NCBI GenBank assembly: GCA_964527995.1
Contig: CAZGRP010000052.1
Location: 1-30,672, forward strand
Source of the DNA: CAZGRP01 sp964527995
Lineage (GTDB): Bacteria > Zhuqueibacterota > Zhuqueibacteria > Oceanimicrobiales > CAZGRP01
Length of the DNA: 30,672 nucleotides
Reading direction: 5' to 3'
Under the pieces are notes generated by a model, which did no database searches, was not told the DNA's origin, and saw only the letters and a program-made list of their open reading frames with translations. The position numbers were made by a program, and so were the translations under genes. This document shows positions 8,735 through 16,937 of this stretch, piece after piece. The first letter of the stretch is position 1; each line of letters starts with the position of its first letter.

Positions 8735-9568
8735 TCAGACGGCAGACTCCTCGAGTAGAGCCATCACGGCCGCATTCCAGCCAGCAGGCCCGACACCGGG
8801 TGCCCGCCGCGGATCGAGATGCTCGAGCACGCGAGCATCGTATTCGCCCCCGGGTTTCTGAACCAGGATAGGGACATCGACAGCCTCAAGCATGGGCAGG
8901 TCGTTCAGGCTGTCGCCAAGTGCCGCACTCTTGGGCCGCCGGCCGGAATTGCGCTCATAAAGATTCAGCACCAGCCTCACAGCCTTTCCCTTGTCGTTGT
9001 CGCCCATGAGATGAAGGAAGCGCGCCCCGCGTGTCAGGCTCAGACCATGGCGACGAACGGCCTGCTCCAGGCGGCGTTCTTCCTCCACAGAAAGCGGCGT
9101 CAGCGAGTAAAAAGGCTCATCGTATTCTCTTCTCTTTGCCAGCACAGCCTCCTGCCGCGGCAAGCGGGTCTGCCGCATCACTTCGTCGGCCGTCATATCG
9201 CCGAAGCCGACAAGGGGCAGTTCCGTCTCCCGCCGTAGTTCTGCCAGCATCCGCCGCAACACCTCGTAGCGCTCTCCCAACTCGATGACCAAGTATGAGT
9301 CGACCTCTCGGCTGTCGTCTGGCCTGAAGGGAAAAACCCCCTTGGGGATGAAAACCGCACCTCCATTCTCTACGATGAAGGGATGGCGGTTGTGTAGCCG
9401 GCGGCGCAACGGCTCGATCTCGGCCCGGGTCTTGGACGAACAGAAAATCAGCGGCACCCCTAGCTGACGCACTCGTTCCAGCGCCGGACGTGCCGGCTCT
9501 TCGCTGTAGGTCTCATGGTCGAGCAAAGTGCCATCGAGATCTGTGAAAATGACCAGCGAAGCCGCCAT
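8735..9568 (-). CDS. HAD-superfamily mannosyl/glucosyl-3-phosphoglycerate phosphatase
   Basis: A 277-residue HAD type IIB phosphatase of the MPGP family, which removes the phosphate from mannosyl- or glucosyl-3-phosphoglycerate to give the free compatible solute. The nucleophile motif is DLDGT (Asp10, Asp12), motif II is in 'CSSKTRAEI', and the C-terminal 'GDNDKGKAV' and 'ALGDSLNDLPML' supply the lysine and acidic Mg-binding residues. The ATG at 9568 has a GGAAGAGG ribosome binding site. It is the last gene of the operon that begins with gpgS, so glucosyl-3-phosphoglycerate, or a glycosylated derivative made by the second glycosyltransferase, is the likely substrate. A gpgP name would be reasonable, but the substrate is not fixed by sequence. 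Confidence 0.88.
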   Translation of the reverse strand: MAASLVIFTDLDGTLLDHETYSEEPARPALERVRQLGVPLIFCSSKTRAEIEPLRRRLHNRHPFIVENGGAVFIPKGVFPFRPDDSREVDSYLVIELGERYEVLRRMLAELRRETELPLVGFGDMTADEVMRQTRLPRQEAVLAKRREYDEPFYSLTPLSVEEERRLEQAVRRHGLSLTRGARFLHLMGDNDKGKAVRLVLNLYERNSGRRPKSAALGDSLNDLPMLEAVDVPILVQKPGGEYDARVLEHLDPRRAPGVGPAGWNAAVMALLEESAV

Positions 9569-9640
9569 GGAACCTCTTCCGTTTCTTTTGCAAGCCTGGC
9601 TGCCGCGGAAGGCGGAGAACCCCAGCCGCATGCAGCCACT

Positions 9641-10384
9641 CTACAGGGGATGGAAATCCTCGAATCCCTTCTTTTCTTCCCTGGATTCTTCGTCCTCCTT
9701 GCCCTCGTCGTCCTGCCGCCGGGAGAGCTGCTTCTGCAGCAGATCCCTGGCGAGATCGCGTGCACCCAGCCCGAAGGCCAACGCGAAAGCCAGAACCACA
9801 CCGCCGAGAAGGATCGAAAACGTGGCGACCACGATGCCGGAAGCGATCCCCAACTGGGCCAGGGCCATAGCCACGAAGAAAAACAACACCAGCAGCTGCA
9901 CCCCCAGGGCCAGCAGGCGTGCGAACTGGATACCGGCGTTCACAGCCGCCAGCAACACCGTTCGTGCCAGGAAAAGGCTCACCAGGTGGCCGGCGAAGAG
10001 AACGACCAGGGCGGCCACCAGCTTCGGCAGAAAAACGAAGAAGTCAGAAATCAGCTTGTCGAGCGCCCGCACCTGCAGGGCGTGTAAAGCCAGCATGAAT
10101 ACGGAGAACATCAAGACCCAGTAGACAAACGCAACCACGGCCTCTGTCGGGGTCATACGAAGGCCGGCCTTCTTGAGCGCGTCGGCAAAGCCGATGCGAT
10201 GGCCGAAGCGGTCGAAGCGTGTCGCCCGCAGCACCACGCGGAGCAGAGACTTGATCCCCCAGCCAAGCAGCAACCCGACGACGATGATGAGGACCATGGT
10301 AGCGAAATTTACCAGGAAGGAGGAAACACGCCCGAGAAGATCGGAGAGCGGCCCGCTGGACGCCAGGCTGAATACGATTCTCAT
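9641..10384 (-). CDS. Small mechanosensitive-channel-like membrane protein (conserved TM helix type)
   Basis: A 247-residue membrane protein with about five hydrophobic helices (near 24-47, 84-105, 120-145, 155-178 and 185-208). The last helix runs 'GGVVLAFALAFGLGARDLARDLL', the signature of the 'conserved TM helix' proteins related to MscS and CmpX, where this Gly/Ala-rich helix lines the pore. The large MscS beta domain is absent; instead there is a short charged tail rich in Asp, Glu and Lys. It starts 2 bases after the glycosyltransferase stop (10387) and is followed by the phosphatase, so it sits inside the compatible-solute operon. A role in solute or ion release on osmotic downshift is an inference from that position. 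Channel activity itself is not shown by sequence. Confidence 0.75.
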   Translation of the reverse strand: MRIVFSLASSGPLSDLLGRVSSFLVNFATMVLIIVVGLLLGWGIKSLLRVVLRATRFDRFGHRIGFADALKKAGLRMTPTEAVVAFVYWVLMFSVFMLALHALQVRALDKLISDFFVFLPKLVAALVVLFAGHLVSLFLARTVLLAAVNAGIQFARLLALGVQLLVLFFFVAMALAQLGIASGIVVATFSILLGGVVLAFALAFGLGARDLARDLLQKQLSRRQDDEGKEDEESREEKKGFEDFHPL

Positions 10385-10386
10385 GG

Positions 10387-11667
10387 CTATACCTCCCGCT
10401 GCCAGTGTTCGATCAGGTGCGACTTCATCGACTCATAAAGCTGGCACAATCCCTCGATCTTGGCCTCGACTTCATCGGCACTGCTTTCTTCGGTCTCGAG
10501 GACGAAGGAAGCTGTACGTCCGAGATAGAGGGGGATCATGGAGCCGAGAAGTTGGTCGCGGGGCCAGACGTGTCGATGATGGGCCACGGCGAAGTCGTAC
10601 ACACACTGCACCCACAGTTCCTCTGGAAATCGAAACTGCCGCAGGTCCTCCACCGCCAGGCAGGCCGTGAGCCGCTCGTAGCATTTGTTGCCAACCACGG
10701 GCTCCCATACGGATCGCAGTTCGCGCACTCCCAAGGCAAAATTCGAAATCATCGGGTCGACATTGACGCGCACCGGCTCGAGCCCGACCTCGTAAGGAAA
10801 CCCGAACGTTGGCACCGGCTTCGAGCCGTGCATCTCAGTCCAGACGCGGGCATAGGTCTCCATCAAATCGAAAACAGCGCCCACCACCTGGGTAAACATC
10901 GAAGTCAGATTGGCAGCCGGGTCTTTGGCGTCGTGGATCTTGGCGCCCAAGTAGGATTGGCAGACCTTGAAGCCGTCGCAAATGGCCGTGGTCGTCATCC
11001 AGATGTCGATGCCGTATCGAGCGACGTCAGTATCCCAGACCTCCTTGCTCAGGTAGTGCGAGGCGAGCTGGCCGGTAAAGCCGAATTCGCCGCCGATGGG
11101 CTGGCGAATGCGCTGGCCGTAAAGTGCCCGCGTGATCGGATAGACGATGCTGTTCGTGATCGTGCCGTCGTACTTATGGCGCTTATAGAGCGGCGCCACG
11201 TAATCGAAACCACGCCGAAGCATCGGGTCAATCAGCAATTCGATCCACTCTGGAGTAATGCTGCGCAAGTCGGAATCCACCACACAACAGGCAGAAGCGT
11301 GCAACAGCTCGGCGATTCGGAAGATCAGCCGAAACGCGCTCCCCTTTCCCGGAATGCCCGTATAGTTGGTAACGATTTTGTTGATGGGGAAAACGGGGTG
11401 GTCAACCAGAATGGTCTCGAGATTCTCCAAGTCGGTGTTGGCGACGATCTCTCGAGTGCCATCCTTCGAACCGCCGTCCGAGTTGACCAGAACGGCCTTG
11501 GCGTCGGGAAAATACTTGGCCAGGCCGGCGTGCACTGCCTTGACCACGTGCCCGATAGTGCGGGCGTTGTTGTAACTGGGGATTCCAACAAGTATGTCGA
11601 CTTCGCCAATTTCCTCCAGCCGCTTGCGAACCTCTTTATCAACCAGGCGGTCTCTTCCAGCCGGCAT
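10387..11667 (-). CDS. GT-A fold glycosyltransferase paired with GpgS
   Basis: A 426-residue family-2-like glycosyltransferase. The N-terminal nucleotide-sugar fold has 'VGIPSYNNARTIG' (27-39), 'SDGGSKDGT' (63-71), 'GIPGKGSA' (104-111) and the metal-binding DSD at 131-133. Further on, 'QPIGGEFGFTG' and 'ARYGIDIWMTTT' resemble the GEF and WGLEVG blocks of the GpgS protein encoded just upstream, so the two are probably distant paralogues. It starts 30 bases after gpgS with an AGGAGG site. One hypothesis is that it adds a second sugar, as in the Petrotoga route from glucosyl-3-phosphoglycerate to mannosylglucosyl-3-phosphoglycerate. Donor and acceptor cannot be read from sequence, and a plain second GpgS is also possible. 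Confidence 0.8.
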   Translation of the reverse strand: MPAGRDRLVDKEVRKRLEEIGEVDILVGIPSYNNARTIGHVVKAVHAGLAKYFPDAKAVLVNSDGGSKDGTREIVANTDLENLETILVDHPVFPINKIVTNYTGIPGKGSAFRLIFRIAELLHASACCVVDSDLRSITPEWIELLIDPMLRRGFDYVAPLYKRHKYDGTITNSIVYPITRALYGQRIRQPIGGEFGFTGQLASHYLSKEVWDTDVARYGIDIWMTTTAICDGFKVCQSYLGAKIHDAKDPAANLTSMFTQVVGAVFDLMETYARVWTEMHGSKPVPTFGFPYEVGLEPVRVNVDPMISNFALGVRELRSVWEPVVGNKCYERLTACLAVEDLRQFRFPEELWVQCVYDFAVAHHRHVWPRDQLLGSMIPLYLGRTASFVLETEESSADEVEAKIEGLCQLYESMKSHLIEHWQREV

Positions 11668-11697
11668 CTCCCTCCTCGATCGAGAAAACGACAGCGA

Positions 11698-12906
11698 CTA
11701 GTTGTTGTCCGCCGCCACAGCTTCCTTGAGCCGATCAAGAAAGTCGGGTATGGCCGATGTCACGCGGTTCCAGGTCGGAATCAAGGGTACGCCGAGCGGA
11801 TTTCGAAGGAAGATTTCCGTGGCCTGGCGTATTCCGCGAGTGAAGGCTTCCACGGCCTGCGCTTCCTCATGCCGGTCAAAAATCAATCCGTTGATGGCGG
11901 CGTCGTCTTCGTAGCGGGAAATGGTATCCTGCGCCGTCCTCAAGTAGGTGACCAGCAAGGTCCTCAGGACGCCCTCGGTAAGCACGACGCCTTCGGTCGC
12001 CAGATTGCGAAAAATGGCTTTGGTGATATCGATGCACATCTTTAGCAGCCCACCCTCCGGGTCCTCCGGGGAGAGCGGCTGATGCTTGTGATCGTAGTTT
12101 TCGCACAGTTCGCTCTGGCAGATTCGGCGCACAGCGCAATTACGGTAGACTTCCGCCAGGATGCCGACTTCCAGTCCCCAATCGGCCGGAAACCGAATGA
12201 CACGCGCCAGATCCCTTACCAGGCTGAATTCACCGGCCAGAGCATAGCGAAAGCTGTCCATGAATTCGAGATAGGGCGAGGAGCCAGCCAGACGTTTGAG
12301 GGCCCGCACCAGCGGGGTGATCAGCAGCCGTGTGACCCGGCCATGCATGCGGTCGGTGACCCGGGCGTAATAGCCTTTGCAGAATTCATAGTCGAGATTC
12401 GGGCTGGCGATGGGATAGATCAGTCGGGCAAGGAGTTCGCGATCGTAGGTGAGGATGTCGCAGTCGTGCAGAGCGATGACCTCGCTGTGGCCTTCGGCAA
12501 GAATATAGCCAAGAGCCATCCACACCGACCGCCCCTTGCCGTCCGCCCCTGCCGATAGGTCGCTGTCGTCCAGGAGTTGGTAAAGTTGTTGCAGCCGTTC
12601 GCCGTCGTTCCAGATGATGCGTGTCTCCTGAGGCAGGATCGAGAAAAACTCCTTCGCCGCTCGGAACTGCTCGGCGTTCGTGGCCCCCATGGTGACGACG
12701 ATCTGCCGCAGATACGGGACGTGTCGAAGATGGTCGAGAATCCCTGTCAGGGCCGGGCCCTCGAGCTCCGCATAGATCGCCGGCAGGATGAGCGTAATCG
12801 GCCGCTGGCGGCCGAAGCGGGTCAGTTCTGTCTCGATCTTGCCAAGATTGTACTTGCCGAGACGGTGGAACGTGGTGATCGCCCCGGTCTGGTAAAAATC
12901 GCTCAT
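11698..12906 (-). CDS. gpgS: Glucosyl-3-phosphoglycerate synthase (GT81-like)
   Basis: GpgS joins glucose from a nucleotide sugar to 3-phosphoglycerate, the first step of glucosylglycerate synthesis. The 402-residue protein begins 'YQTGAITTFHRLG', as in the Persephonella/Methanococcoides type of GpgS. It shows 'LILPAIYAELEGPAL', 'GADGKGRSVWMALGY' (120-134), the metal-binding DCD at 148-150, 'YALAGEF' (221-227), 'ADWGLEVGIL' (241-250) and a downstream histidine cluster (YDHKHQ, about 271-276). The ATG at 12906 has an AGGAGGG site. It is the first gene of a four-gene minus-strand operon with its own strong promoter. A mannosyl-3-phosphoglycerate synthase (GT55) is less likely because the conserved blocks match GpgS. 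Confidence 0.88.
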   Translation of the reverse strand: MSDFYQTGAITTFHRLGKYNLGKIETELTRFGRQRPITLILPAIYAELEGPALTGILDHLRHVPYLRQIVVTMGATNAEQFRAAKEFFSILPQETRIIWNDGERLQQLYQLLDDSDLSAGADGKGRSVWMALGYILAEGHSEVIALHDCDILTYDRELLARLIYPIASPNLDYEFCKGYYARVTDRMHGRVTRLLITPLVRALKRLAGSSPYLEFMDSFRYALAGEFSLVRDLARVIRFPADWGLEVGILAEVYRNCAVRRICQSELCENYDHKHQPLSPEDPEGGLLKMCIDITKAIFRNLATEGVVLTEGVLRTLLVTYLRTAQDTISRYEDDAAINGLIFDRHEEAQAVEAFTRGIRQATEIFLRNPLGVPLIPTWNRVTSAIPDFLDRLKEAVAADNN

Positions 12907-12955
12907 GGACCCTCCTGCCCCTAAGTGACTCAGTTTCCATCCATTTGGTGCCTAT

Positions 12956-12984
12956 AGCATACCAATTTTGCATCAGAAAGTCAA
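12956..12984 (-). promoter_or_regulatory. Sigma70-like promoter for the gpgS operon
   Basis: On the minus strand -35 TTGACT (12979-12984), a 17-base spacer and -10 TATGCT (12956-12961) place the transcription start near 12949, about 43 bases before the gpgS ATG. The match to consensus is among the best in the window. Confidence 0.7.
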
Positions 12985-13284
12985 CAGAAATCCCGGACCG
13001 GGTGGAGCCAGCAGAACGGCTCAGAGGACTCTTGACGAGAGCGGGGATGGCCTTGGCCGACCGGGTTCTTTTGGCGGGGGAAACAGTCAGCGAAGCAGAG
13101 TGGATGACCTGTCAGACGAGGGAGCAGACCTTGGCGCCGGCTCCACACCGGCCCGCAGCCGCAGGGCCGCGCCAGGCGGGTGTCCCAAGGGTCTACTCTT
13201 CAGGACAACTGCGCTCTCTCCTGTTTGCACAGCCTCGGGTGCCGCATCCGTGCGGAAAAGAAAAGCCCTGAACGCCTTGCTGTG
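12985..13284. other. Gene-free spacer upstream of the gpgS promoter
   Basis: Together with the promoter and leader this spacer is 378 bases. Open frames on the plus strand here have no recognisable domain, no good ribosome binding site and biased composition, and I do not call them genes. A small hairpin (CCGCA at 13242-13246 with TGCGG at 13251-13255) has no T-run and is not a convincing terminator for the DUF3943 gene. Confidence 0.5.
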
Positions 13285-13860
13285 TTAGAAAAGCTGGAAG
13301 ATGTACTTGCCGACTGCGTAGGAAGACGAGATGACGAGGGATTTCATGCCAACCTGTGCACCGATGAGGCTTCCCACCAGCGGCGTTACGATCAGATCGA
13401 CGCCGCTGGGCGGCTTTTTCCATCCCTCCACGGTGTACTCGAACAGCGTGCTCTGCAGAAAGGCGCCGGCGACGCTCTGCCTGCGCGACAAGCCGCGGTC
13501 CCGGTAAAAGGCATAGATCGTCGCCCCCATCAGCGGATGGCCGATGTAGTTGGTCACCCAGCTATCTCCGTCCGGGATCTGCGGAAGGGTGGTGACATTC
13601 TTCAGCCAGGTTTGAAAGTCCGAACCACGGATCTGTTGCCCCAGACGGCGATTCACGATCAAAACGAAGCCCCACTGAGAGGCATAGGACATCAAAGAGG
13701 TGCCTAGAAAGCTCGATCTTCCGCCGGCATCGACAACCGAAGTGATCGCTCGCAGCGGCTTCGCCACTCCGGATGGAGAATCGGGTACAGCAGCCTGAGA
13801 AGCCGTCGTCAACAGGAACACCATCAACCCGGTGCCGAGAACTCTGTTCCTAGCACGCAT
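13285..13860 (-). CDS. Exported DUF3943-like protein of unknown function
   Basis: A 191-residue protein with a signal peptide (RARNR, hydrophobic core, then ASQA cleavage near residue 24). The body matches the pattern of DUF3943: 'WVTNYIGHPLMGATIYAFYRDRG', a conserved 'FEYTVEGWKKPPSGVDLIVTPLVGSLIG' region and several short amphipathic or membrane-like segments. The ATG at 13860 is set by an AAGGAG site; upstream in-frame codons as far as 13929 lack one and would bury the signal peptide. DUF3943 proteins are predicted to be envelope-associated, with no known activity. It stands alone between the osmolyte and nitrite regions. Confidence 0.75.
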   Translation of the reverse strand: MRARNRVLGTGLMVFLLTTASQAAVPDSPSGVAKPLRAITSVVDAGGRSSFLGTSLMSYASQWGFVLIVNRRLGQQIRGSDFQTWLKNVTTLPQIPDGDSWVTNYIGHPLMGATIYAFYRDRGLSRRQSVAGAFLQSTLFEYTVEGWKKPPSGVDLIVTPLVGSLIGAQVGMKSLVISSSYAVGKYIFQLF

Positions 13861-14037
13861 GAGTACTCTCCTTAAACTAAAAACCAGAAACCGCGGGCGG
13901 CGCGCAACCTTTGCCTCAGGTCGTTTCAACGCCTGGCCTGAAAGGCGCCTTCCAATGTTCTGTGTACTTCCTCTCTTTACGATATGCAGAGGCTTGTGAC
14001 TTCTTCTTCAAAGTCCAGCCCCTGCATACCTTAGAAC

Positions 14038-14337
14038 TCATGCGAAGCCCAGTTGCTTCCTCGCTGTCTCGGTCATCATTTCGGGATTCCAGGGCGGCTC
14101 CCACACCAGTTCCACTTTCACGCTCTCAACGTCGGGCAACTCCGCCAGCACCCGCTCGGCCCAGTTGACGAGCACATCGTGCAACGGGCAGCCGGCGGTC
14201 GTCATCGTCATTCTGACGTACACACGACCGTCGCTGATCTCGACGCCGTAGACCAGTCCCAGATCGACGATGTTGATGCCGATCTCGGGATCGACAACGG
14301 TCCGCAGCCGCTCCATCACCTGCTCTTTGGTCGGCAT
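14038..14337 (-). CDS. DUF59/MIP18-family Fe-S cluster assembly factor (SufT/PaaD-like)
   Basis: A 99-residue single-domain protein with the DUF59 signature: 'VVDPEIGINIVDLGLVYGVEI' (14-34), 'MTMTTAGCPLHDVL' with the conserved Cys50 (44-56), and the C-terminal 'VWEPPWNPEMMTETARKQLGF'. Members of this family help mature Fe-S proteins. It is the last gene of the apparent mrp-to-DUF59 operon, 11 bases after the upstream membrane-protein gene, so the same operon starts with a DUF59-containing Mrp and ends with this stand-alone copy. The link to repair of nitrosylated or assembly of respiratory Fe-S centres is inference from context. Confidence 0.9.
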   Translation of the reverse strand: MPTKEQVMERLRTVVDPEIGINIVDLGLVYGVEISDGRVYVRMTMTTAGCPLHDVLVNWAERVLAELPDVESVKVELVWEPPWNPEMMTETARKQLGFA

Positions 14338-14348
14338 ACACCCAGACC

Positions 14349-15629
14349 TCAACGTTTCCTTAATACAGTGACCATGTTTCCGACAAACATCGCTGTTGCA
14401 ACCACGAGCACCGCCGCCGCCATCCGCAGCAACGCCACTCTGCCGAGGAGGACGGCGATGGCAGCACCACCGTAGCCGATCAGCAACAGCCAAAACTGCA
14501 CCTGCCCCACTCTCTCGCTGAACATCTCTTTGAGCATGGGCACAGATTCTTTGCCTGCCCGATCGCCGAAGCGATGATACCACGTCAGAAAGGGCAGGAT
14601 CTTGTACATCTGCCCGATGATAATAAACGAAACAAAGCCGTAAAAGGCAAGGAATCCGTACAACAGACCCCAATTGGGGACGGCATCGCCAGCCGCGTCC
14701 GGCCCGCGCAGGATCAAGATGAGGCCGACCGGCGGCAGCAGTGCCAGGTTGACGAAGGAGACGATCGTATGGCGCATGCCTACATCCGCCTCCCTGCGCA
14801 TGCGATGCCGGTAGATCGCGCCAAGCTGAATCAAGAACGCCACGATGCCGGCACTCAACACGAGGGCGTAGAAAAGCTCCAGCCCGGTCGGCCCACCGAA
14901 GATCGCTGCCACCGAAAAGCCGAGGGTGCCAAAGGAAACCAAGACAAAAGCCACTCCGGCCATCCTGTTGGAATAGCCATGAGCCAGCGCGAACATCGGG
15001 ATGAGCTTCAGCGCCACTCCCATGATCACCAGCGTCACCCAGCCCAGAAACGCCAGGTGTGCGTGCACCGTCAGCAACCGCAGGTGGTCCACTTTGAGAA
15101 AGGGAAAGCTGAGGTTCGAGGCCAGGATCACCCCGAGTCCGGCGGCCAGGAGGATGAGGACCACAGCGGTGAGCAGATGCAGCCCCGTCAGGTTCCACTG
15201 CCTGACTCGCGCCATCGTGGCGAGCATGTTGACTGCAAAAAGAAGCATGGCGAGCAGAGCCAGGCCCGCCGACAGCGGCAGTCCCCAGCCCAGGGCGTAG
15301 CGCCACATATGCATCACCAGGCCGGCAGCCCCGACCAGGAAAATCCAGAACGTCCAGGCGGCCAGCCGCTCGCTCCACAAAGGCACGAGCAGAACCACGG
15401 GCACCAACTGGTAGAGGGCACCCATCATCACCATGGTGATCCAGCCGAGCGCCGCCAAATGCGTCAACCCCAACAGGTGCGGCTGGAAATAGTGCCCTGT
15501 GAAGTAGGGCGCCTCGAAGAAGAGAAGGACGTTGAGGGCGGCAAAAGAGAGAAGGCCGACGAGAAAATGGCGAAGCACCAGCCGGAAAGGGGGCGCCATT
15601 TTCGTTGCAAGACCAGCCTGACTCAGCAT
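14349..15629 (-). CDS. Multi-pass membrane protein related to NnrS / heme-copper oxidase subunit I
   Basis: A 426-residue protein with about 12 membrane helices. Two internal blocks share one pattern: 'THLAALGWITMVMMGALYQLVP' in the N-terminal part and 'HAHLAFLGWVTLVIMGVALKLIP' about 140 residues later, each with a histidine one or two turns before Gly-Trp and a Pro at the helix end. A third motif, 'IGQMYKILPFLTWYHRFG', follows. These resemble the histidine-bearing helices of NnrS-like and cbb3-type subunit I proteins, so heme or copper binding is likely. The full six-histidine set of a working heme-copper oxidase is not evident. It lies between the DUF2249 protein and DUF59 gene in the nitrite/NO operon. 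NO handling or electron transfer is inferred. Confidence 0.75.
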   Translation of the reverse strand: MLSQAGLATKMAPPFRLVLRHFLVGLLSFAALNVLLFFEAPYFTGHYFQPHLLGLTHLAALGWITMVMMGALYQLVPVVLLVPLWSERLAAWTFWIFLVGAAGLVMHMWRYALGWGLPLSAGLALLAMLLFAVNMLATMARVRQWNLTGLHLLTAVVLILLAAGLGVILASNLSFPFLKVDHLRLLTVHAHLAFLGWVTLVIMGVALKLIPMFALAHGYSNRMAGVAFVLVSFGTLGFSVAAIFGGPTGLELFYALVLSAGIVAFLIQLGAIYRHRMRREADVGMRHTIVSFVNLALLPPVGLILILRGPDAAGDAVPNWGLLYGFLAFYGFVSFIIIGQMYKILPFLTWYHRFGDRAGKESVPMLKEMFSERVGQVQFWLLLIGYGGAAIAVLLGRVALLRMAAAVLVVATAMFVGNMVTVLRKR

Positions 15630-15678
15630 CTCGGGTTGTCGTTAGCGAACATTCTCGTCACCTGCTTACCTCGGCTTC

Positions 15679-16512
15679 CTATGCCTTCCAGATCCTCACA
15701 ACGTACTCATGCTCGCCAAGGCGTTCCACCTGCCAGGCATAACCGCGGTCGCGCAGCTTGTCGTAGAGCAGCATCGGCTCGCGGTGGTGGCGCACGACCA
15801 GTACGGCTCCCTCCGGCAGGGTGTTCAGGGTCTCGAGGATGCGCACCATGGGCTCGGGCGGACCCAGGTCGCGGACGTCCAGCTCCACCCTGTCGCCTGT
15901 TTCCGGCGGCTTGCCGGTGGCACTGACGACCTCGCCACCAGCGCCTTCACCGGACGTTTCTTCCGTCACCTCTTCGGCCCGGTAAAAGTAGACATGGAAA
16001 ACGCCGTCTTTCTTTTCGGTGACGTGGGCAAACCCCTTCTTCTGCATCACGCTGTAGAGGGGAATTGGCTCGAACGAGTTGATCAAGTGCAGCACCTCAT
16101 TGCCGCGCAAAGCCTTGACGGTGGCCATGATGTCGTGGAATGGATCCTTGCCGGCGTCGATGATGGGACGCACATCGAGAACCTTCTCGGGTCGGCCGCG
16201 GACCACTTCCAGACTCGCACCTTCCTTTTCCGATGCAGCGCCGGCACCCGCAGCACCCTGGGCCGCGAGCCAGTCGGCGAACTCTCGCTGCCGGCCGATG
16301 GCGGCGTTCAAGTCGCGCAACAGGTCATGCACCTCCAGCCCAGCCATCCGAGCTGCCTGGGCCACGGTCACTCTGCCAGCGAGCGTCTTGCGCAGCACCG
16401 GGTTCTTCAACCTCGAAAAATGCGGACTGGCGGCCACCAGCACCTCCAGCGTCTGCGGATACTCCTTGAGCATTCGACTCACTCGGGTTTCGGGCAGGAT
16501 GCACTTCTCCAT
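15679..16512 (-). CDS. DUF1858-DUF2249-DUF2249 three-domain protein
   Basis: A 277-residue soluble protein. Residues 1-72 ('ILPETRVSRMLKEYPQTLEVL' and 'VTVAQAARMAGLEVHDLLRDL') form a DUF1858-type domain like the one attached to hybrid-cluster and NO-related proteins. A linker rich in Ala, Glu and Gly leads to two DUF2249 domains: one about 105-175 with 'LDVRPIIDAGKDPFHDIMATVKAL', one about 207-277 with 'LDVRDLGPPEPMVRILETLNTL'. DUF2249 folds are TusA-like and recur with denitrification and hemerythrin genes. The ATG at 16512 has a perfect AAGGAGG site and is 11 bases after the cytochrome c stop; the in-frame extension upstream overlaps that gene. Function unknown; cytosolic, no cofactor motif certain. 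Confidence 0.85.
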   Translation of the reverse strand: MEKCILPETRVSRMLKEYPQTLEVLVAASPHFSRLKNPVLRKTLAGRVTVAQAARMAGLEVHDLLRDLNAAIGRQREFADWLAAQGAAGAGAASEKEGASLEVVRGRPEKVLDVRPIIDAGKDPFHDIMATVKALRGNEVLHLINSFEPIPLYSVMQKKGFAHVTEKKDGVFHVYFYRAEEVTEETSGEGAGGEVVSATGKPPETGDRVELDVRDLGPPEPMVRILETLNTLPEGAVLVVRHHREPMLLYDKLRDRGYAWQVERLGEHEYVVRIWKA

Positions 16513-16523
16513 GGACGACCTCC

Positions 16524-16934
16524 TTACGGTTGGGACTCGACCTTGCCTGAGGCCACGCTGTCCGCCGGAGCCTCCTTCAAGGCGCTCAGGAAATTCACCA
16601 CGGCCCGCAGATCCTTGGGCGGCAAATGCAACGTCGGCATGCGGGACCCGGGCTTCACCGACCATGGGCTGCGGATCCAGGCCTCCAGCCAGCGGCGATC
16701 GCGCCGGCTGCCGACACCATCCAGTGCAGGACCGACGCTGCTACCCTTGCCCGCCAGCTTGTGACAGCTCAGACAACCGTAGCGCTGAATGACGCGATAG
16801 CCTTCGCTGGCCTCGTACGAGGTCGATCTCTGCCTCTCGCCCACCAGCGCCAGGTTCACTCCCACCATCAGCACCAGAGCACTGACGAAGACTGCCAGAA
16901 ACTGCAAGTAAACCCGTTTGCTCTCAGGCGTCAT
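16524..16934 (-). CDS. Membrane-anchored monoheme cytochrome c
   Basis: A 136-residue protein with an uncleaved N-terminal anchor (about residues 10-30) and a periplasmic class I cytochrome c domain. The heme site is CLSCH (54-58) and Met99 in 'GSRMPTLHLP' is the likely sixth ligand. The shape is like NorC or similar short electron-donor cytochromes, but the partner here is an NnrS-like protein and no NorB is present. It starts 3 bases after the NnrS-like stop codon, so the two are almost certainly cotranslated. It probably carries electrons in the periplasm to or from the neighbouring membrane proteins or NirK; this is inferred from order only. Confidence 0.92.
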   Translation of the reverse strand: MTPESKRVYLQFLAVFVSALVLMVGVNLALVGERQRSTSYEASEGYRVIQRYGCLSCHKLAGKGSSVGPALDGVGSRRDRRWLEAWIRSPWSVKPGSRMPTLHLPPKDLRAVVNFLSALKEAPADSVASGKVESQP

Positions 16935-16937
16935 CGG

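Noticed and set aside
12945..13288. Plus-strand open frames of about 106-108 codons upstream of gpgS
   Set aside because: No domain, no good ribosome binding site, and they run across the gpgS promoter and into the DUF3943 gene end.
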